Origin: Coriaria nepalensis
Taxonomy: Eukaryota > Streptophyta > Magnoliopsida > Cucurbitales > Coriariaceae
Assembly (NCBI GenBank): GCA_027186245.1
Contig: CP114488.1
Location: 6,057,501-6,121,500 of the forward strand
Direction: 5' to 3'
DNA: 64,000 nucleotides
The notes under the pieces were generated by a model. It worked only from the letters and a program-made list of their open reading frames with translations. It made no database searches and had not been told where the DNA came from. Each line of letters opens with the position of its first letter. The first letter of the stretch is position 1. This document shows, one piece after another, positions 38,175-51,470 of this stretch. Position numbers and translations under genes: made by a program.

Positions 38175-39160
38175 ATGATACAAAGAAAGTAACAGTTGTA
38201 CACAAGAACTAGAATGTCAAGAAGCTGTTTGAGGTGGTAATATCATTTTCACATGTTTGAACAATTTATATGGAAATAAAGAGAATAGGGCCAAATAGAA
38301 AGGAAGAAGAAGAGAAAAGTGTGGACAAAAAAAAAGGAGAAAAGGATATCCACATCCTCAACTTGGCAAACTGACTTATATTCAAACTGGTCCTTTCTCA
38401 CGTCGCTACTCTCTGTGATTCAAACAAACAAAATGATATAATAATGTGATTAGCAAAAACCAAACAGATAAGTGCATATAAACCTTTCTTATGTTCCGCA
38501 AGAAAAAATAATGTCATTTTCATTACAACAAGTGTACAGCAACAAGTGTACAATCCTATAATCCATTTTATAACACAGCTCTCACTTTCCGTATGGAAAC
38601 TAAAAGCCATTATTAACAGAACAATTAAAAGACAACCAAAATTTAAAATAAAACTAATTAGTGATCTATTGAATAGTAAGAGACGTAACACAAAACCCAT
38701 AATATATATAAAAGCTTAAACACGAATGGAAAAGCAACCAAACTAAAAGATTGATTAAGACAGGCGATTATAAAGCCAACCATATATCTTTAACCGAACG
38801 AGTGGCAAGATAAATTAAAGAATACGAACCCAACTTGAGAGCAAAGATTTTGATGAGAGCCCACCATTTCCTAGTTGGGCGAAGCATGGAAACCAATAAA
38901 AAGCAAAGGGTTGACACTTGAAAATTGAAAGCACAAGCCAAACGCGAGTAATTTGCTTATTTTCTTTTCTTATATACAGCTGTAGCCTAAATTGCTGTGG
39001 ATGACGACTAAAATAGGCGGTGCTAACTAAAAACAATCATACACTTAAATGTCGTTTTCATTTATGTTTTATGATTTTTAATTTTTTGGTGATAATCTAT
39101 GTTTTTTTATGACTGTTTAGTAAAACCGAAAAGGATACATGAAATTGCACAAAGGCTCCA
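38175..39160 (-). promoter_or_regulatory. Upstream region of the 5-phosphatase gene
   Basis: No coding region is supported. Purine-rich plus-strand DNA (38290-38345), pyrimidine-rich on the coding strand, suggests the 5' leader. No specific promoter element is claimed. Confidence 0.35.
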
Positions 39161-39540
39161 CTAGGGATGTGCAAACAATCCGCAATTCATTTTAACTGCT
39201 CGATTAGTTCACTGATAGGATGGATAAGACGATTAATTTTAATATATTTTTGGGGTGGGCAAATATCCGGTGAATATCAGTCCTATTTTTTTAATTAAAA
39301 AAAATAAAACTCATTTATATCCAATAAAAAAATTAGAAAGATAAGGTGGATATTCGCAGGTAACAAAGCGGAGTGGATATCTGCCCTATTCTTGGTGGAG
39401 TAGAGAGGTAGATATCCATTCGCCCTAAATGAGGTGGGTGGATATCTGCCTGTTTAGATTTACGGTGGATAGGGCGGACAACGGATACACATATCTGCCA
39501 TATGAATGTGTGGAGCTCTAACATTTCTCAAGAGAGAGAA
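39161..39540. repeat. GGTGGATATC-rich repeat, probably a non-autonomous hAT-like fragment
   Basis: It begins ctagggatgtgcaaac, like hAT-type termini. It carries many variants of tggatatctgcc and gggcggat in both orientations (39245-39510). A matching right terminus was not found. Confidence 0.45.
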
Positions 39541-39720
39541 AATATAATAAGGTTTTTAAAAGAAAAAATAAAATGTGATGTATTTATTGATGGTAAAATT
39601 GATATTTTGTCATGAATTTATAATATGTAAAAAGTAAAAATAACATAGTTTGAGGAAGGGGTAGAGCTAGAAAAATTATTTAGGGTGGACAAAATTTATA
39701 TATTTATATATTATATTACA

Positions 39721-40487
39721 CATGAGCAAAGTATCCGAATCTGATTTGATGGATTCATATCGGATCTTATCCTTAAAAAATTTGATCAGATCAGATATTC
39801 GATCCTATCAAATTTACTATGAATTCCATATGTCAGATTATGAGCATTCAATTGAATACTCATAATCCGAAAAAATAAAACAAAAAAAATTTAAAACCTA
39901 AAATTTATGCAGATGTAAGATGTAAATAATACCTAAGATTTAAGAAGCTAAGACTACATATCTAAGAAGAACCACTGTTCTTCTCCTCTCCTCCCACTTC
40001 TCCTTCTCTAGTGTCGCCTTCCCTTTGACATTGTCTTCCGCCCAGCCCTCCGCCACTATTTTGACTATGTTACTATGAACATGTGATTGTAATTTGTATG
40101 GACTTTGCAAGTAAATTTTAAATGTTAATTAGATGTAATTTAGTTGTTATGTTGCTCAAATTTCTTTATAAAGTGTAAATTAATTCATTATAAGCTATTA
40201 AAGTATATCTATCATTCAAGATTCAAACTTCAATTTATGTCAAAAAATTAATCCCTAAAGTTTAAATACAGTTTCACAATCTTCATATTTAAAATCTTAT
40301 ATAAAATAAATTATAATTTTAAATTAAAAAAATAGATCGGATATTCGTAGGATCCGGTCCAATCCTACACGGACTGAATCAGATCGTCTTTAATTTTTAC
40401 CTATCAAATTAGATATTCGATCTAATATGTAAAAAATGGGTACCAATTTGTATAAGATATAACAGTATTTGATCCGACGCTTATGAC
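39721..40487. mobile_element. Non-autonomous hAT-like element, copy 2
   Basis: It runs from catgagcaaagtatccgaatc to gatccgacgcttatgac. It is homologous throughout to 16217-17043 and in the same orientation. Indels near the left end (about 60 bases) and in the middle distinguish the copies. No coding capacity is present. Confidence 0.65.
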
Positions 40488-41054
40488 TATATTATATAAT
40501 CTCATGACTATATCATATAATCTATAATTTAGAGGTGGGTAAAAATTACAATTTGAGAAATATATAAGTTAAAACCTATAAATTTAAAAGAGTTTGGGAG
40601 TGGAGAAAAATTATAACGCAATAAATAATTTGGAAATCAAATTTTGGTCGATTACATGTTGACCCACCATGAAAATACATGGCAAAAGTGAGGTTTGAAT
40701 CCACATTGTCCCATTATGATAAAAGCTTAAGTTTGACATCTTAGAGTTTAAGACTTAACCACTTAAGTCATCCTAACTTTATTAACAAAAACTCAAACAA
40801 TATTTACTTGACCTTTCGTGCTGGACTAGACTGGGGTTGAATCCGCCACTATTTGAAAGATGACGGTTGGCGGCCATTGTTGTACCCTCCCTCTGCTCCT
40901 TGTTTAAAGTAAATTTGAGGCTGGTTTGGTCAAAATTGGTTAGGGTATAGTAGTTCAACATTGTTTTTTGGCTTCCAAGTATTTCAGGATACTTGATTTA
41001 CTAGTTTCTGAGTGTATTAGGATTGACTTACTAGCTTCCAAGCTTTTTTGGGAT

Positions 41055-41340
41055 TGTTAGAATTTGCATTTATTTCACATGAGAAATTGATTAGGATGTT
41101 ATCGTGTATATATATAGCTCAAGTTATACCTTGCGCAAGCTTTTGGGAGTGAATTCTACCCAAACCAACTTATCGTGGTATCAGGCCAATGTTTGCACTT
41201 GATTTTGAGTTTGGACTCCAGCTTTATAGGCTATGCATGAGGGAGGGTGTTAGATTTAGATGTAGTAAGTATAGATGTAGCTTGGGCTTTCTCTTCCCTT
41301 GAGCTAACTCTTAGGAGTGGATTATACCAAGACTCATTTT
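41055..41340 (+). mobile_element. TRIM-like miniature LTR element
   Basis: Two related segments begin TGTTAGA (41055 and 41248) and end in ggagtgaattctaccc / ggagtggattatacc blocks. Between them sit tggtatcagg (41176), an initiator-Met-type primer-binding site, and gagggaggg (41239), a polypurine tract, separated by only about 65 bases. This is the layout of terminal-repeat retrotransposons in miniature: LTRs of roughly 100-120 bp and no coding region. The LTRs are strongly diverged and the right end is approximate. Confidence 0.55.
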
Positions 41341-41639
41341 TCAGGTATTATTGATTTGGCCTGTTGAACAATCAACACTACAAGATTTATAACTGTTGAT
41401 GCTCTTTTGAGTGAGATTAGCTTAACCTTGGCTAATTGCATATATAGTGAAGATAGTGCGGGCATGCTAGATTATATGAATTTTAAAGTGCATTTTTTCT
41501 AATAAAAAAATGTCTACTAAATAAAATTAAATGATCAGAGTGAGCTAAAACACTTTTGAGATCATACTTTCTTCAATCTACATAAAAAAGTATACCCATC
41601 AAACTAATTGGGTAATTACTAGATAAGGCAAATTTCTCA

Positions 41640-42445
41640 TGTAAAACTATCTTTACGAAAATGTTAGCAAACAATAATATTATCATTTATTATTAGTAAA
41701 GACAACTTCCTTATATCATGTTTATTAATTGTTGGAATTAATGAGTCATGTTTAATTAATGCACATCATGGTAAAGTTATATATCTTAAGTTATACATTT
41801 GAGGTCATGATCGAGATTATGCAAATGAGATGCAAGGTGCTTAAAGCTTAAGACATGAATTATTCGTAGTCATAAGATTATCAAGAGAGACATTGATAAT
41901 TCAGATAGACTATTACTCAATTCACTTCCTAAGTGTGTAGAATGGTAGTTCTCATGACTATTGATGTTAGCATAATATCAAAATGGTTATGTGGGTGATT
42001 GGTGGAGACCAAGTACACTGAACATGACACTACTAGGACAATTCTCAATGGTTAGAATACTAACTATTAAGGATAATTGTCTTATGGCATATATGATTCT
42101 TATATCTGAGGTCATCATTATATCTTACATACAATAATCTATGTTTTGACATCATGCTACTTTATCCTAGTTAAGGGTTATAAAGGATGAATCATTGGAT
42201 GTAGGGTGTTGTATATGAAAATTTTGAGCGATCAAGATAAAAGTCATTGCTTCTGGATATAGAAGAAAAATCCTATGAATTATATTTTTTATCGAACAAA
42301 GGAATCTTTACAAAGCAGTATTGCATGAAAAAAGTTTAAATAAATCTATTGTCAATGTTCATAAAGATATAACATGTTCATATGAGTCTTCTATTAGGAT
42401 TTAATAACTAAACAATATACTAGGATGAATACATATAAGAGTCAA
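41640..42445 (+). repeat. Second copy of the 9.6-kb LTR-like repeat
   Basis: It aligns co-linearly with 9640-10450, with many substitutions. The 3' half of the LTR seen at 10450-11345 is not recognised here, so this copy looks truncated. Confidence 0.65.
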
Positions 42446-44520
42446 TCTTAACTTATATAAGTCGAAGAAGTTCAAAGTACAAAACAAAAGCTCTAAATAA
42501 ACAAAAGCTATATAAAAACAAAACGTTATGAATAACTTCAAATTTCAAAACATTTTGGAAGTAGTAAATTTGAGAAAAATTAAAAGATTTAAACATTTAA
42601 TAATAAGTTATAATCATTAAATAAATATAATAAGAGTAACATACATCCCAACTAGTCACCAAATAATTGTTGGCCAATAGAACATGATGGTTGTATTTGT
42701 GTCGTATTTATAGAGAGAGAAAGTAATTACAATAAATTGTTCTTCGTAATGATAGTACGTTACTAATTTTTAATATTTATTGTATAGTAGATGAAAGCTA
42801 AAATACGTATGAAGGATTTCATCTCGTTAACTATAACTGAAAATATTATAAGTATTATTTAATGATAATATTAAATAATTATTTAGATTTTCTTTCTTAA
42901 GTATGAAAGGGTATACACGGAACTTAAAATTCAAATTTTAATAAAATGGAGGAAAACTGATTTGCCATGTGGTATAATTCTGTACTTAGAAGAAAATGGA
43001 CATGCCACGACATAAATCTATTTCCAAGCACAACTTTTAACACAACTTTTAACACAACTTTTAATTTAGATATAAAAGGGAAGACGTTTTTCTTTACAAT
43101 TAACAAAAGAAAATATTTGTCAAAATTTGTTTTTCCTCAAGTCTGACTTTTTTTTCTTTTTAATTTAGCTTTATAATTAGGAGTGAATAAATTTCCCGAT
43201 TCTAATAAAAATATCAATTTCGGATCCGATACTGATACTATTTTTAGATATCGGTATCAGATCCATGTCCCGGTATTAAGCTCACCCTCCTCCGCCTCTA
43301 AACACATTCTCAAAGTCACCATTTCATCCATTTATATCTTTTCTCTTTATCAGATATTCTTATTACTTCTGTCAACCATGCCAAGACTTGCAGTATAAGT
43401 GGATTTGTGGGTGTAGAAAGTTCCTGCTCTCGAAGGATGGAGACTTGCATTATGCATTGTACATTGTGCATTGATTTGCGGAGAGAAGAAAGTTCTTCCT
43501 TCTTATTGACATTGGACAAATTTGCTACCAGACAATCAATAATGGTCTTAGGAATTATACAGTGATTAATGTTCGACTCAAAAAATAAATGCGGTAAATA
43601 TTGCGGGCGTACCAGAAATTTAAAATGAATTTTACATTATCAAAATAAAAAAATAAAATGAAATAAATGCGCTGCTGAATTACTAATGAAATTAATTTTT
43701 TATAAAATTAGGCAAAATGATTTGAGATTAATTTAGATTCTTTATTTTTTTTTCGACATATCTATTAATGGGAGAATTTAACTAACTACTACTAAATTAA
43801 TGAAAATAAACAAAACATAATTAAAATTTAAGAGACAAACAAATGAACAAAGAACAATGGATAAAATAAAAGAGCAGTGTTAAATCTAATTTATGACCAA
43901 AAAAATTAAATTTACTCTAATTTTATCCGTATGACAAATATAAATGGAATTATTTTAGAAGAATAGAATAAAAAATAAAGACATCTTGTCCATAAATGAC
44001 ATATATATCTTTATTTAAGTGAGAACCCGGTGCACTAATAAGACTTCTAAGACTGCATCTAAGGAAAAGATGAAAGACATAATTCTCGAAGTAAGTAAAA
44101 AACATAAATATTGGACGGACCAAGTGAATTTGAGTATTTGATTATTTGTTGATTGATTGAATGAATGCCATTTTGCATCACCCAAAACCTTTTATTTATA
44201 GACAATTAAAATGGAAAAATGGTAATTAACTTTCGGCCAACAACCTGATTGCCACGCCAAAAAATGGTCTCCCACTTCGTTGGCCATGTTCCTCATTTTT
44301 TGGAGGGCAATTTGATTTTAAGTGGTCAGATTTTTTACCGAATGTATTCTCTATCATGTCAGGTTTAGCCTGATTTCTTCCCCCTCACTCTCCTTGTGGA
44401 TGCCCCGTTCATCTTTTTAGCATAAGAAAATTAGTCCTTAAATGTTTAGACCAATAATAATTATTCTATAATAATATTATTATATTATAATAACAAAGAG
44501 AAAAGATGAGGCGGAGGGCT
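42446..44520. other. AT-rich intergenic DNA
   Basis: No gene is supported. A triple cacaacttttaa repeat lies at about 43028-43060. A short region at 43195-43275 carries inverted ATCGGTATC/GATACTGATA motifs. Confidence 0.35.
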
Positions 44521-46600
44521 TCACCAGCTCACCCTTCCCTCTCTCATATTAGGAGATAAGCATGAAGAGATATTTATTAGTTATCAATAGAAACCATACA
44601 TATATCAAGTCTTAACTACAAAGTTAACATCTCCAACTGCAACTTCGTACAATACATACGATCTCATTAGCTTCGGTGGTCAGTAAATTTCTTACCTCTC
44701 TCTAGCCCATGCAAAATTTCAAGTAGAACTCAAAGATTCATTCCTTCCTCCCTAACCTGGAATCGTTGAGAGTGAAAGTAAGGATTCAAACGTAGGGGAC
44801 ATACCACGATCCTTATCTTCAGTTTAAAGGTCACTGCTATTGTACTCGAGATCCTTAGTTATTTTATAATAGATAAAGGTTCATACGTCATAATTAGTTA
44901 GTAAGGTTTCGATGTACTCGACGCTTTCAATATGCAAAAGGGTCGATAGGGTTGACGCCTTCAATTTATGAATGGGTTGATGGGTCGATAACTTGATACC
45001 TCAATGCCTCGACGTACTCGACGCCTTCAAATATATGAATAGATCGACAAGTCAATGGGTCAACGGGTCTACGCACTCAATGCCTCCAGTATGCAAAGTA
45101 CTTGGTGGGTCGATGGGGTTGACGGGGCCGATAGGGTCGAGGGGCCGATGGGGTCGATAGGGTATATGGGGCTGACGGGTTGACAAGTCGACATATGCTA
45201 TAACAACAATGATACTTTAAAATTAAACCGTATGCTTTTTAAGTAGAATTGGAACTTGAAAGAGGGATATGAAGTGTAGTTTATTAATTTTAGTTATTTG
45301 AATTGCATTGGACATCCCTAATGATCATGTTGTCCATCTTTACATGTTTTGGTGTTTAGAACCATCGAAGTATCATCCTACCACTCCATCTGGGGTTTGA
45401 ATTGATTAGAGCCACATAGCCTAAATGTCTGTTGATAATTATAGCATATTAGTTTTCAATAGTTTTAATATGAATAAAAGATGCCTATGCTATTTCATGA
45501 CTTTTATTCTATATACTTGATTTCTAGAAGTTATTTGACTGAAATGAGGATTTCATGAATATATCCTTTATGTCTTGTAAACTATATATTATATAGATTT
45601 GAAATGCATTTGAAGTTTTTGTGATGGTCCCCATTCCAGCATTGGGTTTGCTAGACTATGTGCACATAGTATTCTTTGTTATTATATTGTGATTACTTGT
45701 GTAGCAGGTTACTATTATATGAAATAATTCATGTATCATCCCGCGAGTGGAGAAATAGTAGTGAGACTACTTTAATGGTCCCACATATTAAACTTCTTAT
45801 GAAAGTATTTTGATAAGAAAAAAGTGTCATGGGGGTCACCTTTTGAATCCTACAGTTATTTGATTATATGATCTCTATATGGATTTACTGATAGTTTGAT
45901 AGTTTCGATTATAAGAACCAGTATAAGTATTGCAAGATATATCTTCAAAATTGATATTGCAAATGATTTTATTTGAGATCATACAGAATTGATGTGAATC
46001 TATATTATTTTATGAAAGTGTATTATTTGAGATAATTTTGATGAAATTGCATTTTTACATAGTTTTAAATCATAATATGTTGTAGTTATCTCTCACTAAG
46101 TTTTGTAGTCATTCTTTTTTTCATTTAAACTTTTCAAATTAGAGGGGATAAAATCCTTCAGAAGGATTGTACAACGGTTGCCCATTCAATCCTTGGGTAA
46201 CATTTTGTCTTAGTGGATCTTATATTTTGGTGTGAATATAGACACTTCACTTTATAATTGATTAAGTGATGTAAAATAGAATAGATGTAAGACATTGTAT
46301 ATACAAGTCTTATTTTAGCTGATGTACTTAGCGTGAGTTTTGTGCATAGTTTTGTTGAACTATACACGGTAGATATAATGCTTGTAAATCACAGCTTTAT
46401 GATGTGCGCAAAATATTGGGATTGGATATGTTTCATAGATTCTTAAATTTTAAAGCAAGTAAGGGATAGGTTTGCGAGGATTATGTAACTCTAGATTATT
46501 TGTGTCATGTCTCTTGATATCTTTAGTTACGTAATTCTCACGCCGGTCATAGATACGATAAATCGGGTCGTGATACTCCCCTACTTTGTCTGCCGTCATC
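44521..46600. repeat. LTR-like repetitive DNA with a GGGTCGA-rich block
   Basis: 44895-45195 is dense in gggtcgat, gggttgac and ctcgacg motifs, resembling in inverse orientation the TCGACCC block of the copia LTRs at 29319 and 33860. The end near 46540-46580 (ctcacgccggtcatagatacg, cgggtcgtgata) resembles 3' ends of plant gypsy LTRs. No coding relic is recognised and boundaries are uncertain. Confidence 0.35.
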
Positions 46601-47089
46601 CCTCCATTTTTAGCCAACCCCTTTTCTTGGCCGAATATGGGATTGAAAAAGTCTCTTTATTGCACCTTTTGTGAAAAAGTGAGACACCCTTCAAACCCTA
46701 ATGTTCTTATCCGATTTTCACCTTTTGTTGGCTGAAAATTAATTGCTTTTTGGCCATTTCGGTTGAACTTCATATGCTAGAGGATTTTATTTATCTTTTC
46801 TGTAAACAGTTGAGATTAAACCTTGAATAATCCTTCTACAGTCGGTTTCTTGTCACCTCATTAATCTAGGTGATGTTTCATACTCTTTGAGGCAAACCAT
46901 CCTCTTTGGCTGAATGTGACATGACCAAATACTATGTTGTCCGAATTAGATCTTTAATTGACCGAAACTTACATTTAATTGGTTTATTTGATTAGTCGGT
47001 CAACCAATATATTCATATTCAATTAGTTTGTGAATATGAGCAATTTGCATAGTACTTAGCTGATATTGCTTATGCTATACAATTGTTGT

Positions 47090-50000
47090 CCTCCTTTGAT
47101 GACCAAGAAATATTTATATTATTTGATGCCTTTATTAATATTGTGGCCAAAATCATCAGGTAATGACATTGGTGTATATCTTCAACCTTTAATTGATGAG
47201 CTAATGGAATTATAGTAGGAAGGAATATATTGTTACGATGCTTATAAGAAAGAGAAGTTCAAGCTACATGCAGCGGTTTTATAGACTATCAATGATTTCT
47301 CAGCATATGCAAACTTATTTAGGTAGAGCACAAATGTGATGCTAGCATTCTATGAATGCAACCGAATCACTGATGCAATATGGCTCTAGTCGGGAAGAAA
47401 AAGATGTTACATAGGGCATTTTTTATGGATTCTGAAAGGTCACGAGTGGTGCAGTGATTTCACCAACTTTCACGTACAGGAAACATATATGCATGAGGCT
47501 TATTTTCCACATTCAGGAAAAGATATGCAATGCTAGGTTCAACATATTGAAACTTATCCATTTGGTAAAGATCCTAGTAATAAGAAGAGTTGTCATTAGA
47601 GAGATTAAGATAAAAATTAGACAAAGTATAGCACCTTTTTTGTGTTTCCTTATTGGTCAACTTCGTTGGTAAGACATACCTTTAATGTCATGCACATCAA
47701 GAAAAATATCTTTGATAGCCTCCTCGGGACCTTAATGACTATTCCAAGCAAAAATAAAGATACCAAAAATTCTAGAATGGACATGGAAATATAAGGTATC
47801 CGACCCGACTTTTTCATCCCACATAAAAGAGATTTAAGAAAGCGAGTACATGTTTACAAGGGAAGATAACACATCATTTTGCAAGTGAGTGGAACAAATT
47901 AAATTTTAGATACGTATGCTTCAAACATTAGACGTGTAAATGTAGAAGAACAAAAGATGTGTAGTCTTAAGAGTTATAACCGTGATGTGTTTATGCAACA
48001 TGTACTACCGGTATCTCTCCAAGGTTATTTGTGTGAAAACTTTGTTCGTAAGTCAATCCAAGAGTTGTGCTTATTTTTTAAACAATTATGCTCGAAGACT
48101 TTTACCATCGATGTGTTGAAGAAGTTGGAAAAAGATACCTCATACTGTGCAAGTTTGAAATGATTTTTCCATCATCTTTTTTGTTATCATGGTGCATTTG
48201 ACAATTCACATACCTCGTCAAGCATTGATATGTGGTACAATACAATATTATTAGATGTATTCTATGGAAAGAATGTTAGGAGGATATAAACAAATAGTTT
48301 GTAGCAAGGCCTAATCGGAAGGTTCAATTATTCAAAGATACCTTGATCGAGAGTGGGATAATCACACTTCAAGGTATTTGAGACAATTTGAGACAAGGTT
48401 TACAAGGAAGAAGACGAAATATGATTCTGCAGGAGGAGACAAGGAGATGAGCTTGGAATATTTAATACTGAGTTTTGGTCATTATATTGGGTATGGTGCT
48501 CTAAAAGTATGTAATAAGTATAAGTTTATGAAAATAATAAAAGAGAAATTTTTTTATATAATTGTTTTAATGTGTTATTATTGAATAATGTGTATAAATA
48601 TCAAAAAATTCCAAATTCATTTATGTAACTATAGTCTTGTATTAGTACGATAAGATTAAGATTATAGATAATGAATTAAATTATCCGCAATATATTAAAA
48701 TAGGGAATCTTTAATTAATGGTTGCTAGTACGGCCCACTAGCATTATGAATGTAAGTGATCTAGATCCGGATTACTGATGTAGATAGATATCTTAGTGGA
48801 AGTGTTTTATATAATTGGATTATATAGGACTGGATCCGATATGACTTAATTTTTTATCAACATACCATTTTTCATAAAGAATTTTATTCATATCAATAGA
48901 TCTATCATATGCAAATCAATTTGAATCCTGAGTAGTCATAAAATTCTATTTATGTCAATTAGATCTTTTGATTCACTCGTCACGATTTGTTTATAAAACA
49001 TACTAAAGACTTTTGTTTTGGAGGTTCATTGGGATAAGCGGCTGAGAACATGATTTATAGATACAGAATCCAAACCTTCTTTATATAAGACTGTATATTG
49101 GTTTCCTTAAAGGGTTAATTCTGGAACTTAATAGTTTTGACCTCAAATTTATAATTAAGTTATAAATTGATTATTCATTAGTAGATTAATGATACTTAAG
49201 AATAAAGAGATAATTAGAGGGATAAAATAGTAATTTTGACTAGCTCTAATTATGAATCGGTTATTTGATAATTAAATTGCATGTAATGATAGTATTAATG
49301 GACTACTAGAGATTACTTAGTAATTTGTTATAATTGCAAAAGTGCAATCCCATTTTTTAGTGGAATAATATTGGGATTAATAAATAAAATTTATTAGATT
49401 AAATAGTTTAATTAATAATCTAATTTGTTAGAAGTTTGAATTATAGGTTCATAGTATACAAGTCGCCTTTATAAAACACTATATAAGGTAAGAGTGAGAT
49501 AAAGGTAAAGAAAGAGTTTATTTGCAAACAAAATAGTTTTTTGGGGTAAATATATAATTATGAGATAATTGATGTTCATTAATTAATTAGAGAATTAATA
49601 AATCAAAAGAAATATTATTTTAATATAGAGTGATTTTCGAAATATACTACATATAAAATAATAATAAATTATTCTAAGATATTAATTTATTATTATGATT
49701 AGGAAAATCAAATTTAAATTGGCTTGAGAAATAGATTTAATATTGAAATAAAATATGATTTAGTTTATTATAGATAAGATTTTATTTTAAATTAGATTTG
49801 AAATTTGTTTACCAAATCAAAGATATCATTAGAAGATATCTCATGATTTTGTTATTATTTAATATTGTGTTTGAATTGTTAATTCAATTAATTTAAAGTG
49901 TTTAAATTAAAAATAATATTAAATAAAAAACCTAATAGAACTTTATAAATATATCATATTCTAATTATTTAAAAGATGATGAGAAGAGATCACCCTAAAG

Positions 50001-51470
50001 AGAAAGAAAATTTTATCATCTCTACAGGCTCACACACGTCCTAATGAGTTGAAAATCGATTTGGAAGATTGTAGTGTGAGTCTTAATGGTCGATTTGTGT
50101 GGACAAAGATATAATTTCTCCTCCTAGAGTTTAAGATTAATTTATATATATATAAAAGATCGCTAAATATTTTTTAGAAAAATTTTATTATATACCAAGA
50201 TAAATAATCGCTCCCGCTGCGAAATTTTAAACCCAACTTCTAACACATTGACTTTAGCGAAGTTAAAGTTCCTTGATGCTGGAGAAATCAGTAAAATTCA
50301 TAACTACATATTGACAATATATTCGGAACTAGAATCACTTTGCAAGTAATGCAATTCAACGGTAAGTGTATTCTACAAAATATACCTAGGTACAACTCTT
50401 TTTGTATTATATAATTCCAGCTATCAAAAGAATACTATTGTTTGCTTAACAAAGAGCACAATGAGATTGTGAAACTATATTGACTCGATAAGGGTGGACT
50501 AAGCTATGTATCGAGGAAGATTTTGGAGTTTGACTTCAAGATAAAATAAGTGTATTCTAACTTTGTATACATAACTTGTTTAAATATGGTAATATATAGG
50601 TTTCATTTAAGATAATGAGTTTGTATATAGGTTGTCTTTCACCAAAATAGTAGTCGTGAAGAATTGAAGACATTGACATTTGGATTGGATGATGGTGTAT
50701 AAAGATACGATGCTTGTACTATTAATGGCATGAGTTGGTACATAGAAGAGCACGAGCAAAATGGCTCACCTAATGTAGTGGTATTTTCTTAACCACTAAG
50801 AATGATGAAGGGAACATAAAAGATTATTATGGGATTCTAACTAAGATATTATAAGCTCAATATAAGTATGGTACGACGTGCAGCTTTTCAAGTGCGATTG
50901 GTTTGCAAACCAATGAGAGGATCCCAGGGTACTTGATGATGATGACTTTGTCATGGTCAACACAAGTCATACATGGTATGAAGAGGACCCATATATTTCC
51001 CCATTACATGCTTCCCAAGAATATACATGACAGATTCAGAATAAAGAGATCTTTGGAAAATAGCTCAAAAGGTTGTTCAAAGAGATGTTATCGTGTCGAC
51101 TAAAGATACCACCCTCGAAGAAAATCTAGTTGATAAGAATATTGACCCCATTTCTTGGAAGCCTTATAGGAAGATCTATCAAAAAAATGTAAATTTTGGA
51201 GTTTGAGTTCCCACTATCACTAGCGTGCATCCATTAATCAGAGAAGAGGTGGTGATCTAATACCGGTGACCAATACATTTGTCCAGGAAATTTTTTATGA
51301 TTCGGACAAGCTAAATATCGGGGAGGGGGGAGGGGGGGGGAGGTGACATTCATTCGGATTGGGATGAATCTCTAGAAGATGAGGAATATAATGAGGAAGA
51401 CGATCTTCAAGAAGATAGCGTGGCTGGAGAAGATGGAGATGATGATGAAGATTACCAATTTTGATCAATT
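47090..51470 (+). mobile_element. Second CACTA transposase relic, interrupted by an LTR
   Basis: Broken frames give TNP2 motifs in order: YLQPLIDELMEL near 47180, KFKLHAAVL and TINDFSAY near 47260, GHEWCSD, a FPYW-like and FNVMHIKKNIFDSLLGTLM segment near 47645-47735, and ELCLFFKQLCSKTFTIDVL near 48065. Then come CKFEMIFPSSF near 48150 and YLRQFETRFTRKK at 48378. After an AT-rich insertion the frame resumes at 50250 (LTLAKLKFLDAGEISKIHNY), then YEEDPYIFPI near 50980 and an acidic C-terminus near 51360-51460 (EDEEYNEEDDLQED). Many stops make it inactive. Terminal repeats are not visible. Confidence 0.8.
48590..50245 (+). repeat. Solo-LTR-like insertion inside the second CACTA relic
   Basis: About 1.65 kb of AT-rich non-coding DNA separates two parts of the TNP2 frame, apparently in an intron after GYGALKV. 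It ends ctcccgctgcgaaattttaa...taaca, the usual end of plant copia LTRs just before the PBS, but no PBS or internal region follows. The left boundary and target duplication could not be fixed. Confidence 0.5.

Noticed and set aside
41376..41384. cactacaag as a CACTA terminus
   Set aside because: A single 9-base match without subterminal repeats or a partner end; expected by chance at this scale.
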